Assembly: GCA_003209165.1 (NCBI GenBank)
Contig: QCSL01000001.1
Span: 62,001-126,000 of the forward strand
Direction: 5' to 3'
DNA from: Synechococcus sp. AG-670-B23
Lineage (GTDB): Bacteria; Cyanobacteriota; Cyanobacteriia; PCC-6307; Cyanobiaceae
Length of the DNA: 64,000 bases
Shown here: positions 9,439-19,262 of the stretch, piece by piece
How positions within the stretch are numbered: position 1 is the stretch's first letter
Layout: every line of letters begins with the position of its first letter
Translations under genes and position numbers: made by a program
Notes under the pieces: generated by a model
The model's database searches: none
Seen by the model: only the letters and a program-made list of their open reading frames with translations
Told to the model about the DNA's origin: nothing

Positions 9439-9722
9439 CTAACGGCGTTTCCAGACCCTGGGGACGATGTGTGTCACCAGGTCAGCGTTGACCCACGTAA
9501 TGATTCAGGTATCGACATATGTCGCCTGGAGGAAGAGGGAATCTTTGAGGTTGCGGCGCTGCAAATAACGTGAATCACGTCAGCCATGCGCCAGTCTGCA
9601 TCTGTGTGGGTGATGACCACGGCCAATCCTTCCTTGAGGGGTAAGAAAAATCGGATCCGACTGGGGCGCAGCAACAGCACTCGCGTGATCAACCGACTTA
9701 GCCCTTGTAGCCCTTGAGCCAA
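9439..9722 (-). pseudogene. Decayed conserved cyanobacterial gene (frameshift plus stop)
   Basis: The first part is coherent: MAQGLQGLSRLITRVLLLRP, SRIRFFLPLKEGLAVVITHT, DADWRMADVIHV. The frame then goes out after about residue 62. In another minus-strand frame the protein resumes as FLQATYVDT, a TGA stop, then IITWVNADLVTHIVPRVWKR and a normal stop. Joined, this is the layout of a roughly 95-residue protein (RIRFFLPLK, DADWRMADV, VDT..ITWVNADLV) that I believe is conserved in picocyanobacteria, though I cannot name the family. One indel and one nonsense codon make it a pseudogene unless there are sequencing errors. Confidence 0.6.
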
Positions 9723-10488
9723 TGCAGCCGTGTAAGGCCTAAAAGGGAGTTAATGCCCACCAAGAAAGTCTCAAGGTCTGCTTAAGGACGGTCAATTTGT
9801 AATTAGTGACACGAGCTCTGTCCCTTGAGATGAAATAAAACAGACATGCCGGTGCAGAGGTGCGGTGCAATCCTGCGACGGAGTTGCATTCGTTTTCGCT
9901 CGACACGACGCGAACCGTCCAGGCACAACACCTAGGGGTACCTGGGGCAGCTATAAGAATCCTTAATCATATAAATGTGGTTTTTTGCGTGCAGATTTTC
10001 GAAGTTCGTTAAAAAAACCTTTTAGCCAAACAATCTGTTGCTACTTGAGGAGCAAACCTTGAGCACCACGAATTAATTGCGATCGCTTTTCATGGCTCAT
10101 TCGGCAGAGACCGAAAAAGCACTAACACTCAGGAATGCTTTGATGTAGTGGCTTACAACAGGTTCGCGGCAAGAACTGATACGGCGTTTATGCCGATTGC
10201 AGCAGAGTGAATCGTCTGTTCAATCTGCTTATCGCAGCCATTTCTCCCTCTTACTTTCTGAAGCGGGAAATGGCTCCTGGAAGGGGTATGGGCCACCAAG
10301 CGAAAGAGCTACATGGATGGATTTATATTGATTGAAAAAGATTTAATTTTTAACTAAAATTTTCCACTCACGAAGACAAGAAAGATATGATCAAGAACTA
10401 AATAATTTAACTAGCAACCGTCACGCCTGCCTAAGACACCAAATGGACACGGTGCAAACTTCCAAAAATCACTCTCATAACTTGAATC
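9723..10488. other. Non-coding stretch with HIP1 octamer and hairpin
   Basis: No supported gene in about 770 bases. It contains one copy of the cyanobacterial HIP1 palindrome GCGATCGC near 10079 and a strong hairpin at 10236-10275. Several very short ATG frames (19-29 codons) exist without any coding character. The stretch may hold regulatory RNA, but no known RNA family is recognised. Confidence 0.4.
10236..10275. repeat. Inverted repeat (hairpin)
   Basis: AGCCATTT pairs with AAATGGCT, and after a two-base bulge CCC pairs with GGG, giving an 11-bp stem with a 16-base loop. There is no T-run on either side, so it is not a standard rho-independent terminator. It could be the core of a small RNA or an operator. 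Confidence 0.45.
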
Positions 10489-10653
10489 TCAATCAACTTT
10501 ACCTTCAACAATGTCAATTGTTCCTGAGAGCTGCTGGTAGTGGAGATTCAAAAGCACATAAGCAACTACCTTCATCTCTTCAAGATCGGACGCGGATTCG
10601 ATGGCTGACGCAAATTTTTGCTTCTCAAACTGTTGGTGAACTGGAAGTGTCAA
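10489..10653 (-). CDS. Small hypothetical protein, NblA-like in outline
   Basis: With a TTG start the product is 54 residues: MTLPVHQQFEKQKFASAIES, then a helix rich in acidic residues and Leu (DLEEMKVVAYVLLNLHY). Length, the early LPxxxQFE element and two predicted helices recall the small NblA-like/phage-chaperone families of picocyanobacteria, but this is pattern memory only. A longer in-frame ATG start upstream would add an unlikely Cys-rich leader. The opposite-strand ORF over the same bases has low-complexity Gln/Asn content, and I reject it. Confidence 0.45.
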   Translation of the reverse strand: MTLPVHQQFEKQKFASAIESASDLEEMKVVAYVLLNLHYQQLSGTIDIVEGKVD

Positions 10654-10763
10654 GGCATGACCAGCAAATACCCGTAACTTAAAGCAAGGAGCACATATTA
10701 CAGCAGCCGTTGATACGTCAAGCAATTGACTTGCTCCGTAACATATGAAAAATCCTGAGATTC

Positions 10764-10952
10764 ATGGATGACGCGGTTGCGCACTTCTCCTACGACCTCA
10801 CAGCACTCCGTTTGGAATACAAAACAACCTGTGACGCCCTGGCATATTGGCGTGGCGGTGACCCTGCAGAACAGGAGTTCTTGCTGGGTAAGAAGCAGGA
10901 AGTTTTCCGCGCTTTGGCCGAAGCGAGTTTCAGTAATAAGTTCAGATCGTGA
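10764..10952 (+). CDS. Small conserved hypothetical protein, 62 aa
   Basis: Reads MDDAVAHFSYDLTALRLEYK, then a Trp-Gly-Gly turn and LLGKKQEVFRALAEASF. The arrangement of two amphipathic helices (DLTALRLEY.TTCDALAYW and EQEFLLGKKQEVFRALAEA) is what I expect of a small conserved picocyanobacterial protein. No function is known to me. Other frames over the same bases are shadows. Confidence 0.6.
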   Translation: MDDAVAHFSYDLTALRLEYKTTCDALAYWRGGDPAEQEFLLGKKQEVFRALAEASFSNKFRS

Positions 10953-10999
10953 ATGAATGTACGATGTCTAATACAGAGATCCAATAAAAAAAGCCTTGG

Positions 11000-11233
11000 T
11001 CAGCTGCGAAAGTTGAACTCCAGCTTGGTTTTTGGCTTCTGATACTTGATCACATTCATCACCTGAAGTCCGGTGTTTTCAGACTTTCTTTCTTGGGCAA
11101 GTGCTTTAAGGATCATTGAGCCGGAAGCTTGCCAGTCTTGATCAACCTCGATCAATTCCTTTGCCTGTAAAAAATATTTCGCAGCTTTAGCCAAATGATG
11201 AGACTTTTGATCTGCTGCTGTTGTTGATATCAC
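11000..11233 (-). CDS. Small hypothetical protein, 77 aa
   Basis: A soluble, helical product (KSHHLAKAAKYFLQAKELIE, then GSMILKALAQERKSENTG) with a basic C-terminal tail. There is no membrane segment or Cys. The helical repeat-like first half resembles a single TPR-type hairpin, which is an inference from spacing only. It stands alone between two small genes of unknown function. Confidence 0.45.
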   Translation of the reverse strand: MISTTAADQKSHHLAKAAKYFLQAKELIEVDQDWQASGSMILKALAQERKSENTGLQVMNVIKYQKPKTKLEFNFRS

Positions 11234-11303
11234 CGTGGTGATGGACTTTAGTTCGTCTTAATCAACTATACAGCATGCTTATTCAAAATCCCCACGGAGC
11301 GCG

Positions 11304-11510
11304 CTAGCGGTGCATTTTTTTGTAAAGAGCTTGATGGACAAGTGGAAGGGCATAGGGCATTTGATTGGTTTCATGCTCGATTGATGAAAGGCAAGCTGCG
11401 GACCCATCCGAATAGCCATCTTTGAGGATACTTGCCTTGGCTTGGTTCAGCGTTAACCCATCACGCTTTCCTACCTCGTGGTTGTAAGCCGCCTCATAGC
11501 TTTGGGATGT
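11304..11510 (-). pseudogene. Coherent ORF without a start codon (gene remnant)
   Basis: Between an upstream TGA and the TAG stop, 68 codons read as a well-formed protein: SYEAAYNHEVGKRDGLTLNQ, AKASILKDGYSDGSAACLSS, then ALPLVHQALYKKMHR. No ATG, GTG or TTG occurs in frame early enough. The 5' part therefore seems to have been lost or shifted out of frame. No family is recognised. Confidence 0.4.
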
Positions 11511-11813
11511 TCAGGACTGGGCAAGTGATCGATCACCTAAAGGGCACCAGTGCCAAGAAGGCCTGAAGGAAGACTACAACGAAAGATTTAAAACAATTTG
11601 GTCCTCAACTGCTCGTCACCAGAACGAATGTAAGCCATCTTGTCGATCCTTTGAGCCCGCTAGAATTAGCACACTTCGGACAACGCAAGTGATAGCAAAG
11701 GAGGCTCTAGTACTTGAGCTTGATCATTCTTATTCTATTTTTTGTTGTTCGATCGGAACGTTTTCAAACTTCACTTTGCCAAAAACTGACCGATGCTCGC
11801 GCTATGTTTCGGT
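11511..11813. other. Intergenic stretch, nothing recognised
   Basis: About 300 bases between the startless remnant and the 168-residue hypothetical gene. Only very short frames are present. The A/T-rich run just before the hypothetical gene could contain its promoter. Confidence 0.3.
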
Positions 11814-12320
11814 ATGGACGATCCAACACTAGTAGTAAGACGGCTCATTAACGAGCTTAGGGACGAGATGTCTGAAGCAGGCCGCGAACTCAGAAATCGA
11901 AGCTCATGGGATCTTCAATGCCCCATCGTCATCATTGATGCCAGAACCGAGCCCAACCGGGTTGTTCGTACATCGGTGCGTGGGATCACAGGTGCCATCG
12001 CCACTAGCAACGTGATCGACGATCCATTGATTCGATCATTTCTAGAGCGCTTCCGTGAGGTAGGTGCTGATGAAGCGCTCGATGAATTTAAGCAGGGTCC
12101 AGAAGCTGAACGGTTCTCGGAACTCTGGGACATCTACAACGAAGAAGCGCAGCAGCGGGGTTTAGCGGTCTGGTCCCACAGTGACGCCGCCAAATTTGTG
12201 CTCAAGTCGAAAACCTGTTTTGCCGATGGCCAGTTGGCCTGTGTCGCTATTACCTCGGGAGACCATCTAGATGCCCACGACGTGCTCACCTTTTCAGTGG
12301 ATGCCTCTTGGTTGTCTTGA
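11814..12320 (+). CDS. Conserved hypothetical protein, 168 aa
   Basis: Soluble protein starting MDDPTLVVRRLINELRDEMS. An ATG 21 bases upstream is possible but adds an atypical LALCFG leader. The middle (PIVIIDARTEPNRVVRTSVR then GITGAIATSN) and the acidic helical region before the C-terminal WSHSDAAKFVLKSKTCFADG look conserved in character. I do not recognise a family and see no catalytic motif. It marks the end of the gene-poor region. The next two mini-genes run on the other strand towards it. Confidence 0.65.
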   Translation: MDDPTLVVRRLINELRDEMSEAGRELRNRSSWDLQCPIVIIDARTEPNRVVRTSVRGITGAIATSNVIDDPLIRSFLERFREVGADEALDEFKQGPEAERFSELWDIYNEEAQQRGLAVWSHSDAAKFVLKSKTCFADGQLACVAITSGDHLDAHDVLTFSVDASWLS

Positions 12321-12350
12321 GGTCCCATTAAGCCCTAACCAAACCAGGAG

Positions 12351-12485
12351 TCAGGAGCGAATCAGTTGAAGAACAACCAGAAGCGCTGAAACGGCAAGAG
12401 GCAATAGCAACCAGGTCAACTGGGGAACGGTGAGAGCGAGCACCAGCCCGATTGCAAAGAAAATTAGAAAACGACCGAGGGTCAT
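12351..12485 (-). CDS. Small hydrophobic membrane protein, 44 aa
   Basis: From the inner ATG the product is MTLGRFLIFFAIGLVLALTV then PQLTWLLLPLAVSALLVVLQ, two hydrophobic helices and almost nothing else. A longer frame starts 87 bases upstream, but those bases overlap the end of the next mini-gene. It probably forms an operon with the 58-residue membrane protein upstream on the same strand. Function unknown. Confidence 0.55.
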   Translation of the reverse strand: MTLGRFLIFFAIGLVLALTVPQLTWLLLPLAVSALLVVLQLIRS

Positions 12486-12525
12486 GAAGTCACCAACACC
12501 TGTGTATTGAAGCGAAAGCCTGGCT

Positions 12526-12702
12526 TTAAGCCAGTTTTTCCGACCGGGATCTGGGAGTTGGTTGTGGCTCAAAAAGAATGGGGATGGAAGAGGTTATGAG
12601 GACTCCTCCCACAGCGAGCAGCACCAGCAGGGGGATGGGTCGGTCGCACCACCGGCTGACGCTGCAAGGGTGACGCGCAGTTGGTGCGGAACGGGACGAC
12701 AC
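12526..12702 (-). CDS. Single-helix membrane protein, 58 aa
   Basis: With a GTG start the product has a basic N-terminus, one hydrophobic helix (RPIPLLVLLAVGGVLITSSI) and a Pro/Arg-rich tail (FEPQPTPRSRSEKLA). It ends 40 bases before the next small membrane gene on the same strand. No family is recognised. The other frames across this interval lack such organisation. Confidence 0.5.
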   Translation of the reverse strand: MSSRSAPTARHPCSVSRWCDRPIPLLVLLAVGGVLITSSIPILFEPQPTPRSRSEKLA

Positions 12703-12834
12703 CCTTGGGGGGATGCAGCACCAGAGCCGGACCGCAACAACAGGACGTGCAGCGACAACGAACGCGGCATCGACCTGTGAAACACAGCCGCTGGCACCTT
12801 ATTGCGAAGATCATGAACTGCCGAGGCCTGCTCC

Positions 12835-15800
12835 ATGCCGCTCCGTTCCCTGGTGATGAAGTTGCGGGAAACTGCACTCACCGGAGAGCTCGATGAGCGT
12901 TCAAGCCGGGCCGAGCGTCTGTTGATGCGTGGAGCGGGTCGTTGCAGCCGCGCTCTAGTGGCCAGTGCCTTGTCTCAAAGACGTAGCGCCCCTTTGCTTG
13001 TGGTGGTGCCGACTCTTGAGGAAGCAGGACGCTGGACGGCGCTTTTGGAATTAATGGGATGGAATCAGGCCAGCCTGTATCCCACCAGCGAAGGCTCTCC
13101 CTATGAGCCTTTTGATCCCACGAGCGAAATCACCTGGGGGCAGCTTCAGGTTCTAAGTGACCTGCTGGGGGACCCCGACGCCTCATCCTGGGCAATCGTG
13201 GCCACTGAACGTTGCTTGCAGCCTCACCTTCCACCTCCGGATGTCCTGAAAACCAAGACGCGCACCTTGCGCAAAGGGGATGAGGTTGATCTGGAGGACC
13301 TTGGAGAGTCTCTGGCACAACTCGGCTACGAGCGGGTCACCACCATTGAGCAGGAGGGGAACTGGAGCCGTCGCGGCGACATTGTCGACATCTTCCCGGT
13401 GAGCAGCGAGCTGCCCGTCCGTCTTGAATTTTTCGGCGAAGAACTCGACAAGCTTCGGGAATTGGATCCCGCCAGCCAACGCTCAATGGACCATGTCGAT
13501 GCCCTTCGTCTTACACCAACGGGGTTTGGTCCACTGATTGCAGACCAGTTGCGGGAGACGATGCCAGATGGACTGGAAAAATTGCTTGGTGCTGAGGGAA
13601 CAGAGCAACTCCTGAACGGAGAAACCCCGGAAGGCATGCGCCGGCTGATGGGGCTCGCCTGGGAGCAACCCGCCTCGCTGCTCGACTACCTCCCAGACAC
13701 CACAACGGTGGTGATTGACGAACGACGCCACGGCTTGGCACACGGTCAGCAGTGGCTTTCTCATGTGGAAGAGCACCACCGCGACATGGCAGCCGACGCA
13801 GGGCTGGACCGTAGCGAACTCGATCAGCTTTGGCCTGCGGTTCTGCACCGTGAGATCGAATCCGCCTATGGGCTGACCGAGGTCTTCCATGGCTTTGACA
13901 TGGCTGAACTGCTGGAGGTTGACCAACACCCAAACAGCTTCGACCTGGCCAGCCGCCCTGTTCCGGCCTATCCCAACCAATTTGGAAAGTTGGGAGAGCT
14001 GATCAAAGGTTTTCAAATTGCACGCACTGCGGTTTGGTTGGTGTCTGCGCAGCCCAGCCGAGCTGCTGCTCTGCTGGAAGAGCACGACTGCATCAGTCGG
14101 TTTGTTCCGAACACTGGAGACAGCAACGCCATTGCTCTCCTGATCGAGCAAAACACCCCTGTTGCTCTGAAGGTGAGGGGCACGGCTGAACTCGAGGGCC
14201 TACAGCTGCCGGCCTGGCGGATTGCTCTGGTCACCGACCGCGAATTCTTCGGGCAGCAGAGCCTGAGCTCAAGTGGTTATGTCCGCCGTCGCCGCAAGGC
14301 AGCCAGCCGAACTGTTGATCCCAACAAGATGCGGCCGGGGGATTTCGTGGTGCATCGGAACCATGGCATCGGCCGGTTCAAAGTCATGGAAAAACTGGCG
14401 ATGTCAGGCGACATCCGCGACTACCTCGTGGTGCAGTACGCCGATGGAATTCTCCGGGTAGCAGCCGATCAGCTCGGAAGCCTTGGGCGTTATCGCGCCA
14501 CGAGTGAAACACCCCCGCAGCTCAACCGCATGGGTGGCACAGCCTGGAACAAAGCCAAAGAGAGGGCCAAGAAAGCGGTTCGCAAGGTGGCCCTTGATTT
14601 GGTGAAGCTGTACGCGGAGCGCCAACAAGCAGCTGGCTTTGCCTTCCCAAGCGACGGACCCTGGCAGGTGGAGATGGAGGAGTCGTTCCCCTATGAACCA
14701 ACCCCGGATCAACTGAAGGCCACGGTCGACGTGAAACGGGACATGGAACGACAGGAGCCGATGGACCGGCTGGTGTGCGGTGACGTTGGCTTTGGCAAGA
14801 CCGAAGTTGCCATCCGGGCCATCTTCAAGGCCATCACCGCCGGAAAACAGGTGGCGATGCTTGCCCCCACAACGGTGTTGGCGCAACAGCACTGGCGCAC
14901 GCTCTCGGAACGTTTCGCGCCTTACCCGATCAAAGTGGCCCTTCTGAATCGTTTTCGAACAGCATCAGAACGCAAAGCCATCCTCGATGGCCTGAAGCTG
15001 GGAACCATCGACGCCGTGGTGGGGACCCACCAGTTGCTGAGCAAAGGAGCCTCGTTTCAAGAGCTTGGCCTTTTGGTGGTGGACGAAGAACAGCGCTTTG
15101 GTGTGAACCAGAAGGAAAAGATCAAAGTGCTGCGAAAGGATGTGGACGTGCTCACCCTGTCGGCAACACCGATCCCTAGAACGCTCTACATGAGTCTTTC
15201 AGGGGTGCGGGAAATGAGCTTGATCACAACACCACCGCCGTTGCGGCGTCCGATCAAGACACACCTGGCCTCTCTGGATCCGGAGACTGTTCGCAGCGCC
15301 ATTCGCCAGGAACTGGATCGTGGGGGGCAGGTGTTTTACGTGGTCCCCAGGGTGGAGGGAATCGAGGATGTGGCCGCAGGCCTACGAGAGATGTTGCCGG
15401 GCTTGAAGCTGCTGGTGGCCCACGGTCAGATGGCCGAAGGCGAGCTTGAGAACGCCATGGTGGCGTTCAACGCGGGCGAAGCCGACGTGATGCTTTGTAC
15501 CACCATTGTGGAAAGCGGCCTAGACATTCCTCGCGTCAACACAATCCTGATTGAAGACGCCCACCGTTTTGGCCTGGCCCAGCTGTATCAACTGCGGGGA
15601 CGCGTCGGCCGCAGTGGGATTCAGGCCCATGCCTGGTTGTTCTATCCAGGCAATGCATCACTGAGCGACACCGCCCGTCAGCGGCTTCGTGCCATTCAGG
15701 AGTTCGCCCAACTCGGCAGTGGTTATCAGCTTGCTATGCGGGATATGGAGATCCGTGGGGTCGGCAATCTTCTCGGTGTGCAGCAAAGCGGCCAGATGGA

Positions 15801-16413
15801 AACCATCGGCTTTGACCTCTATATGGAAATGCTGCAGGAATCCCTGGCAGAAATTCAGGGGCAAGACATTCCCAGCGTTGAGGACACGCAGGTTGATCTC
15901 ACGGTTACCGCCTTCGTGCCTGCTGACTGGATAACCGATCCCGACGAGAAAATTGCGGCTTATCGTGCTGCGGCCGACTGTCTGACAGCCGAGGCGCTTG
16001 TTGAGCTGGCCGCGGGTTGGGCCGATCGCTACGGGGCGCTGCCAGCTGCCGTGGTGTCGCTTCTCCAGCTGATGGAACTCAAACTGCTTGCCAAGCTGTG
16101 CGGCTTTTCCAGGATCAAACCGGAGAAACAGAACGTGGTGTTCGAGACCCCTATGGAAGAACCGGCATTCCGTTTGCTGCGCCAGGGGTTACCCCAGCAC
16201 CTGCATGGCCGGTTGGTCTATCAGGCCGGAAGCGGCATCCAACACAAGGTGATGGCGCGCGGTCTTGGTGTTCTGCCCATGGAGAAACAACTTGAACAAC
16301 TTATGGAGTGGCTTCGTCTGATGGCAGCCCAGATTCCCGGCGCCGATGGCAAAACCGAAGCACAGCGGCAGGAGGAGCTGAGTGCCAAGAATGCGGATGT
16401 GGTTCAGGTCTGA
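12835..16413 (+). CDS. mfd: Transcription-repair coupling factor Mfd
   Basis: DNA translocase that removes RNA polymerase stalled at DNA damage and recruits UvrA for nucleotide excision repair. The 1192-residue protein has the usual order: a UvrB-like N-terminal part, the RNA-polymerase-interacting CarD-like domain ([20 protein letters not shown], near residue 498), the helicase Walker [15 protein letters not shown] with Lys655, DEEQ near 750, a TRG-type motif before the C-terminal domain, and [20 protein letters not shown] in motifs V/VI. It appears complete. The first ATG gives [10 protein letters not shown], and a second Met at residue 8 is an alternative start. Confidence 0.97.
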   Translation: MPLRSLVMKLRETALTGELDERSSRAERLLMRGAGRCSRALVASALSQRRSAPLLVVVPTLEEAGRWTALLELMGWNQASLYPTSEGSPYEPFDPTSEITWGQLQVLSDLLGDPDASSWAIVATERCLQPHLPPPDVLKTKTRTLRKGDEVDLEDLGESLAQLGYERVTTIEQEGNWSRRGDIVDIFPVSSELPVRLEFFGEELDKLRELDPASQRSMDHVDALRLTPTGFGPLIADQLRETMPDGLEKLLGAEGTEQLLNGETPEGMRRLMGLAWEQPASLLDYLPDTTTVVIDERRHGLAHGQQWLSHVEEHHRDMAADAGLDRSELDQLWPAVLHREIESAYGLTEVFHGFDMAELLEVDQHPNSFDLASRPVPAYPNQFGKLGELIKGFQIARTAVWLVSAQPSRAAALLEEHDCISRFVPNTGDSNAIALLIEQNTPVALKVRGTAELEGLQLPAWRIALVTDREFFGQQSLSSSGYVRRRRKAASRTVDPNKMRPGDFVVHRNHGIGRFKVMEKLAMSGDIRDYLVVQYADGILRVAADQLGSLGRYRATSETPPQLNRMGGTAWNKAKERAKKAVRKVALDLVKLYAERQQAAGFAFPSDGPWQVEMEESFPYEPTPDQLKATVDVKRDMERQEPMDRLVCGDVGFGKTEVAIRAIFKAITAGKQVAMLAPTTVLAQQHWRTLSERFAPYPIKVALLNRFRTASERKAILDGLKLGTIDAVVGTHQLLSKGASFQELGLLVVDEEQRFGVNQKEKIKVLRKDVDVLTLSATPIPRTLYMSLSGVREMSLITTPPPLRRPIKTHLASLDPETVRSAIRQELDRGGQVFYVVPRVEGIEDVAAGLREMLPGLKLLVAHGQMAEGELENAMVAFNAGEADVMLCTTIVESGLDIPRVNTILIEDAHRFGLAQLYQLRGRVGRSGIQAHAWLFYPGNASLSDTARQRLRAIQEFAQLGSGYQLAMRDMEIRGVGNLLGVQQSGQMETIGFDLYMEMLQESLAEIQGQDIPSVEDTQVDLTVTAFVPADWITDPDEKIAAYRAAADCLTAEALVELAAGWADRYGALPAAVVSLLQLMELKLLAKLCGFSRIKPEKQNVVFETPMEEPAFRLLRQGLPQHLHGRLVYQAGSGIQHKVMARGLGVLPMEKQLEQLMEWLRLMAAQIPGADGKTEAQRQEELSAKNADVVQV

Positions 16414-16492
16414 GGCCTGAAACAAATTTTGAGAAAATCGTTACCAACCACGCAATTCTTCGTTACATTGGTCCCAATAGAAACCGTTAGGC

Positions 16493-16660
16493 ATGGGTGA
16501 ATTCGTCGAGATTGGTACTGGCGGCGTCTCTCTGGAACTTATTAGCGGAGTTTTTTGCGCCACAGCTCTAGGTGTGTACGCCCTTTTCCAGCCCGGAGCC
16601 TCCGATGATGACGACTCCAACGGTGGGGGCGGCGGTGGGCTGATGCAGCCAATCTCCTGA
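16493..16660 (+). CDS. Single-helix membrane mini-protein with Gly-rich tail, 55 aa
   Basis: Reads MGEFVEIGTGGVSLELISGV, FCATALGVYALFQPG, then a DDDD and six-Gly stretch ending MQPIS. One membrane helix with an acidic, flexible C-terminus is the layout of many thylakoid mini-subunits, but I cannot equate it with a named Psb, Pet or Ndh protein. It ends one base before the convergent protease gene. It is missed if only longer ORFs are considered. Confidence 0.6.
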   Translation: MGEFVEIGTGGVSLELISGVFCATALGVYALFQPGASDDDDSNGGGGGGLMQPIS

Positions 16661-16661
16661 T

Positions 16662-18011
16662 TCACTGCAGTGCGTAAGTGAGGTTTGCTTGCCCGGCCTG
16701 ATAAGTCGTCCCGGCCTGAGATCTCCTCAACTGGTTCAACAGGGTTACTTCAGCTCGTCTGTATTGGCTGTCCCTCTTGGTTCCCAAGTCATCAATAGAG
16801 AAGCTTTTCAATTCTTTATCTGTCATTGCTGCTTCGATGTCCGGTTGAATCCCGTTTTTATGAATATCAGTACCTTTGGGCGTTAGATATTTGGCAATAG
16901 TGACCGTCAAACCTGATCCATCGGCCAGACCGCGAACGGCTTGAACTAGGCCCTTGCCAAATGTCTTCTGACCAACGAGCTGTGCACGGGAGTTGTCCTG
17001 AAGCGCCCCTGAAAGAATTTCGCTGGCACTGGCAGAACCCTGATCAATCAGCACCACCAAAGGTTTATCTGTCATTGCAGTGCCGGTGGCCCGCCTCACA
17101 TCTCGAATGCCTTCACGGGTTCGAGTGCTGACGATAGTGCCTTCGTTGAGCCATTGCCTGGCAATGTCAACGCTGGCCTCGAGCAAGCCGCCGGGGTTGC
17201 TGCGCAGATCCAGAACATAGCCCTCAGCACCCTTTGATTCGAGATCCTTGATGGTCGCACGCATCTCACGCGTGGCGTTGGCATTGAACTGCTTGAGGCG
17301 GATGTAGCCCACCTTGCGGCCGTTGGGCGCCGTGTTGAGCATGGCCTTCACGGCATGAATCTCAATGCGCGCCCGTTTAAGCGGCACATTCAGCACCTGG
17401 CCCTGGCGCCTGAGTCCCAAAACAACATCGGTGCCCTCCGGGCCCCGGATCAACTTGACGGCGTCTTCGGTGGTCATGCCCATCGTGGAGGCACCGTCGA
17501 CGGAAACGATCACATCCTTGGGCTGAACGCCAGCACGGGATGCAGGCGTTCCCTCAATCGGAGAGACAACAATCAACTCACCGGTGTCTTTGTCAAGACT
17601 GAGCTGGATCCCCACACCCATAAGCTCACCTGAAGTGTCGATCTGCATTTCCTTGAACTCCTTCGGATCAAGAAAACGCGTGTAAGGATCATCGAGACTG
17701 GCCAGCATGCCTCGGATTGCCTCGTAGGACTCGGCGCTGCCGCCATAGGACTTGCTCAGTAGATTGCTGCGCAGTTGGCGCCACGTCATCTCGTCGTAGG
17801 ACCCCGTTGAATCCAGGTAATCGCGATAGACGATCTGCCAGACCTGATCAATCACCTCCTTGGGGCTGTCGTGAATGGATCCACCGGAGGCCGATGGCAG
17901 GGACAGGCCCGGTGAGCTCATGCCAATGGCGGTGACTACACCGCCAACGCCAAGCGTCAACAGCAACGGAGTCGATCGAACCAAAGAACGCAGATGCTGA
18001 CTCCGGACCAT
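16662..18011 (-). CDS. Carboxyl-terminal processing protease (S41, CtpA family)
   Basis: Secreted serine protease with a signal sequence (VRSTPLLLTLGVGGVVTAIG), a PDZ domain (GVGIQLSLDKDTGELIVVSP through GVQPKDVIVSVDG) and the catalytic S41 core. The nucleophile region is GSASASEILSGALQ near residue 325, and the general base Lys lies in GQKTFGKGLVQ about 25 residues later. Cyanobacterial members act in the lumen or periplasm, and one of them, CtpA, trims the D1 precursor of photosystem II. Three paralogues are usual, and I cannot say which this is. Full length at 449 residues. Confidence 0.92.
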   Translation of the reverse strand: MVRSQHLRSLVRSTPLLLTLGVGGVVTAIGMSSPGLSLPSASGGSIHDSPKEVIDQVWQIVYRDYLDSTGSYDEMTWRQLRSNLLSKSYGGSAESYEAIRGMLASLDDPYTRFLDPKEFKEMQIDTSGELMGVGIQLSLDKDTGELIVVSPIEGTPASRAGVQPKDVIVSVDGASTMGMTTEDAVKLIRGPEGTDVVLGLRRQGQVLNVPLKRARIEIHAVKAMLNTAPNGRKVGYIRLKQFNANATREMRATIKDLESKGAEGYVLDLRSNPGGLLEASVDIARQWLNEGTIVSTRTREGIRDVRRATGTAMTDKPLVVLIDQGSASASEILSGALQDNSRAQLVGQKTFGKGLVQAVRGLADGSGLTVTIAKYLTPKGTDIHKNGIQPDIEAAMTDKELKSFSIDDLGTKRDSQYRRAEVTLLNQLRRSQAGTTYQAGQANLTYALQ

Positions 18012-18045
18012 GTCCCCTCAGGACTAGCTGTTAAGACTAACGAAA

Positions 18046-19251
18046 TCAGGCGGGCTCTACCCAGCGACCGTCGTCTTTAATCAACTGGATCAGGGCTTCG
18101 ACGCCTTCGGCCTCAGGCACCTTGCGGATCTCGTCACGACCGCGATATAGAGCAATGGTTCCAGGCCCTTTGCCCACGTAACCATAGTCAGCATCTGCCA
18201 TCTCCCCAGGGCCATTAACGATGCAGCCCATCACCGCGACATCAAGACCTTGCAGATGCTTGGTTGCATCTCGCACTTTATGAAGTACCTCTTCGAGATT
18301 AAAGAGTGTGCGACCGCAGCTGGGGCAGGCGACGTACTCCACCATGGTCTTGCGCAGACCCAGGGATTGAAGAATCGAGTAGCAGACAGGGATCTCCTTT
18401 TCAGGGGCCTCAGTCAAGGAAACCCGGAGGGTGTCACCCAAACCATCCGCCAGCAGGGTGGCGATACCTGCGGTGCTTTTGATTCGGCCGTAATCGCCAT
18501 CACCGGCTTCGGTTACACCCAAGTGCAAGGGGTAATTGAAGCCTTCCTTGTCCATCGTGTCCGCCATCAGGCGATAGGCCGCGAGCATCACTGGAGCCCG
18601 CGAGGCCTTCATCGAAATCACGATGTTGTGGAAATCAAGCTCATGGCAGATCCGCACAAATTCCATCGCTGATTCGACCATCCCCTGAGGGGTGTCGCCG
18701 TAAGTAAACAACATCCGCTCCGCCAAGGAGCCATGGTTCACACCAATTCGCAGTGCCTTGTTCTGATCGCGCAGCAGGGTCACCAAGGGCTCAAACGTCT
18801 CACGGATGCGCTGACCAATGGCAGCAAATTCTTCTTTGCTGAACTCCTGCCGATCCGGATCGGGCTTATCGAAAACAAACAGGCCTGGATTGATCCGAAC
18901 TTTGTCTACGTGCTTGGCGACTTCCAGGGCGATTTTGATGCCGTTGTGGTGGACGTCCGCCACCAGGGGAACCATGCAGCCCTGCTCCCGAAGCGCAGCA
19001 CGAATTTTGGCCATGGCCTTCGCATGACCAATCGAGGGCGTCGTCACCCGAACGATTTCACATCCAGCTTCCACAAGCCGAAGGATCCCGGCGACGGACC
19101 CTTCAATATCAAGGGTGTCCTCGTTGATCATCGACTGAACAACGACAGGATGCTCACTGCCGATCGGCACATCACCCACCATCACGGTGCGGGTCACACG
19201 GCGATGGATCTTGGTGTCGTAGCGCCGATCCAGGGCAGTCATGAAGCTCAC
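18046..19251 (-). CDS. ispG: 4-hydroxy-3-methylbut-2-enyl diphosphate synthase (IspG/GcpE)
   Basis: Iron-sulfur enzyme of the MEP isoprenoid pathway, converting MEcPP to HMBPP, with ferredoxin as the likely electron donor in cyanobacteria. The cluster cysteines are in [15 protein letters not shown] and [20 protein letters not shown], and the TIM-barrel part shows [20 protein letters not shown]. 401 residues is normal. A second Met at residue 4 is an equally good start. It lies 11 bases downstream of the uracil-DNA glycosylase gene on the same strand. Confidence 0.96.
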   Translation of the reverse strand: MSFMTALDRRYDTKIHRRVTRTVMVGDVPIGSEHPVVVQSMINEDTLDIEGSVAGILRLVEAGCEIVRVTTPSIGHAKAMAKIRAALREQGCMVPLVADVHHNGIKIALEVAKHVDKVRINPGLFVFDKPDPDRQEFSKEEFAAIGQRIRETFEPLVTLLRDQNKALRIGVNHGSLAERMLFTYGDTPQGMVESAMEFVRICHELDFHNIVISMKASRAPVMLAAYRLMADTMDKEGFNYPLHLGVTEAGDGDYGRIKSTAGIATLLADGLGDTLRVSLTEAPEKEIPVCYSILQSLGLRKTMVEYVACPSCGRTLFNLEEVLHKVRDATKHLQGLDVAVMGCIVNGPGEMADADYGYVGKGPGTIALYRGRDEIRKVPEAEGVEALIQLIKDDGRWVEPA

Positions 19252-19262
19252 TTAGACGCAGA

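Noticed and set aside
10443-10682. 79-codon plus-strand ORF
   Set aside because: It is rich in Gln/Asn/Ser with no domain character and lies antisense to the better-formed minus-strand frame MTLPVHQQFEKQK.
12573-12834. Possible SRP RNA upstream of mfd
   Set aside because: GC-rich hairpins were noted, but the SRP loop core with GGAAG and GCAGC is absent on both strands; a small membrane protein explains part of it.
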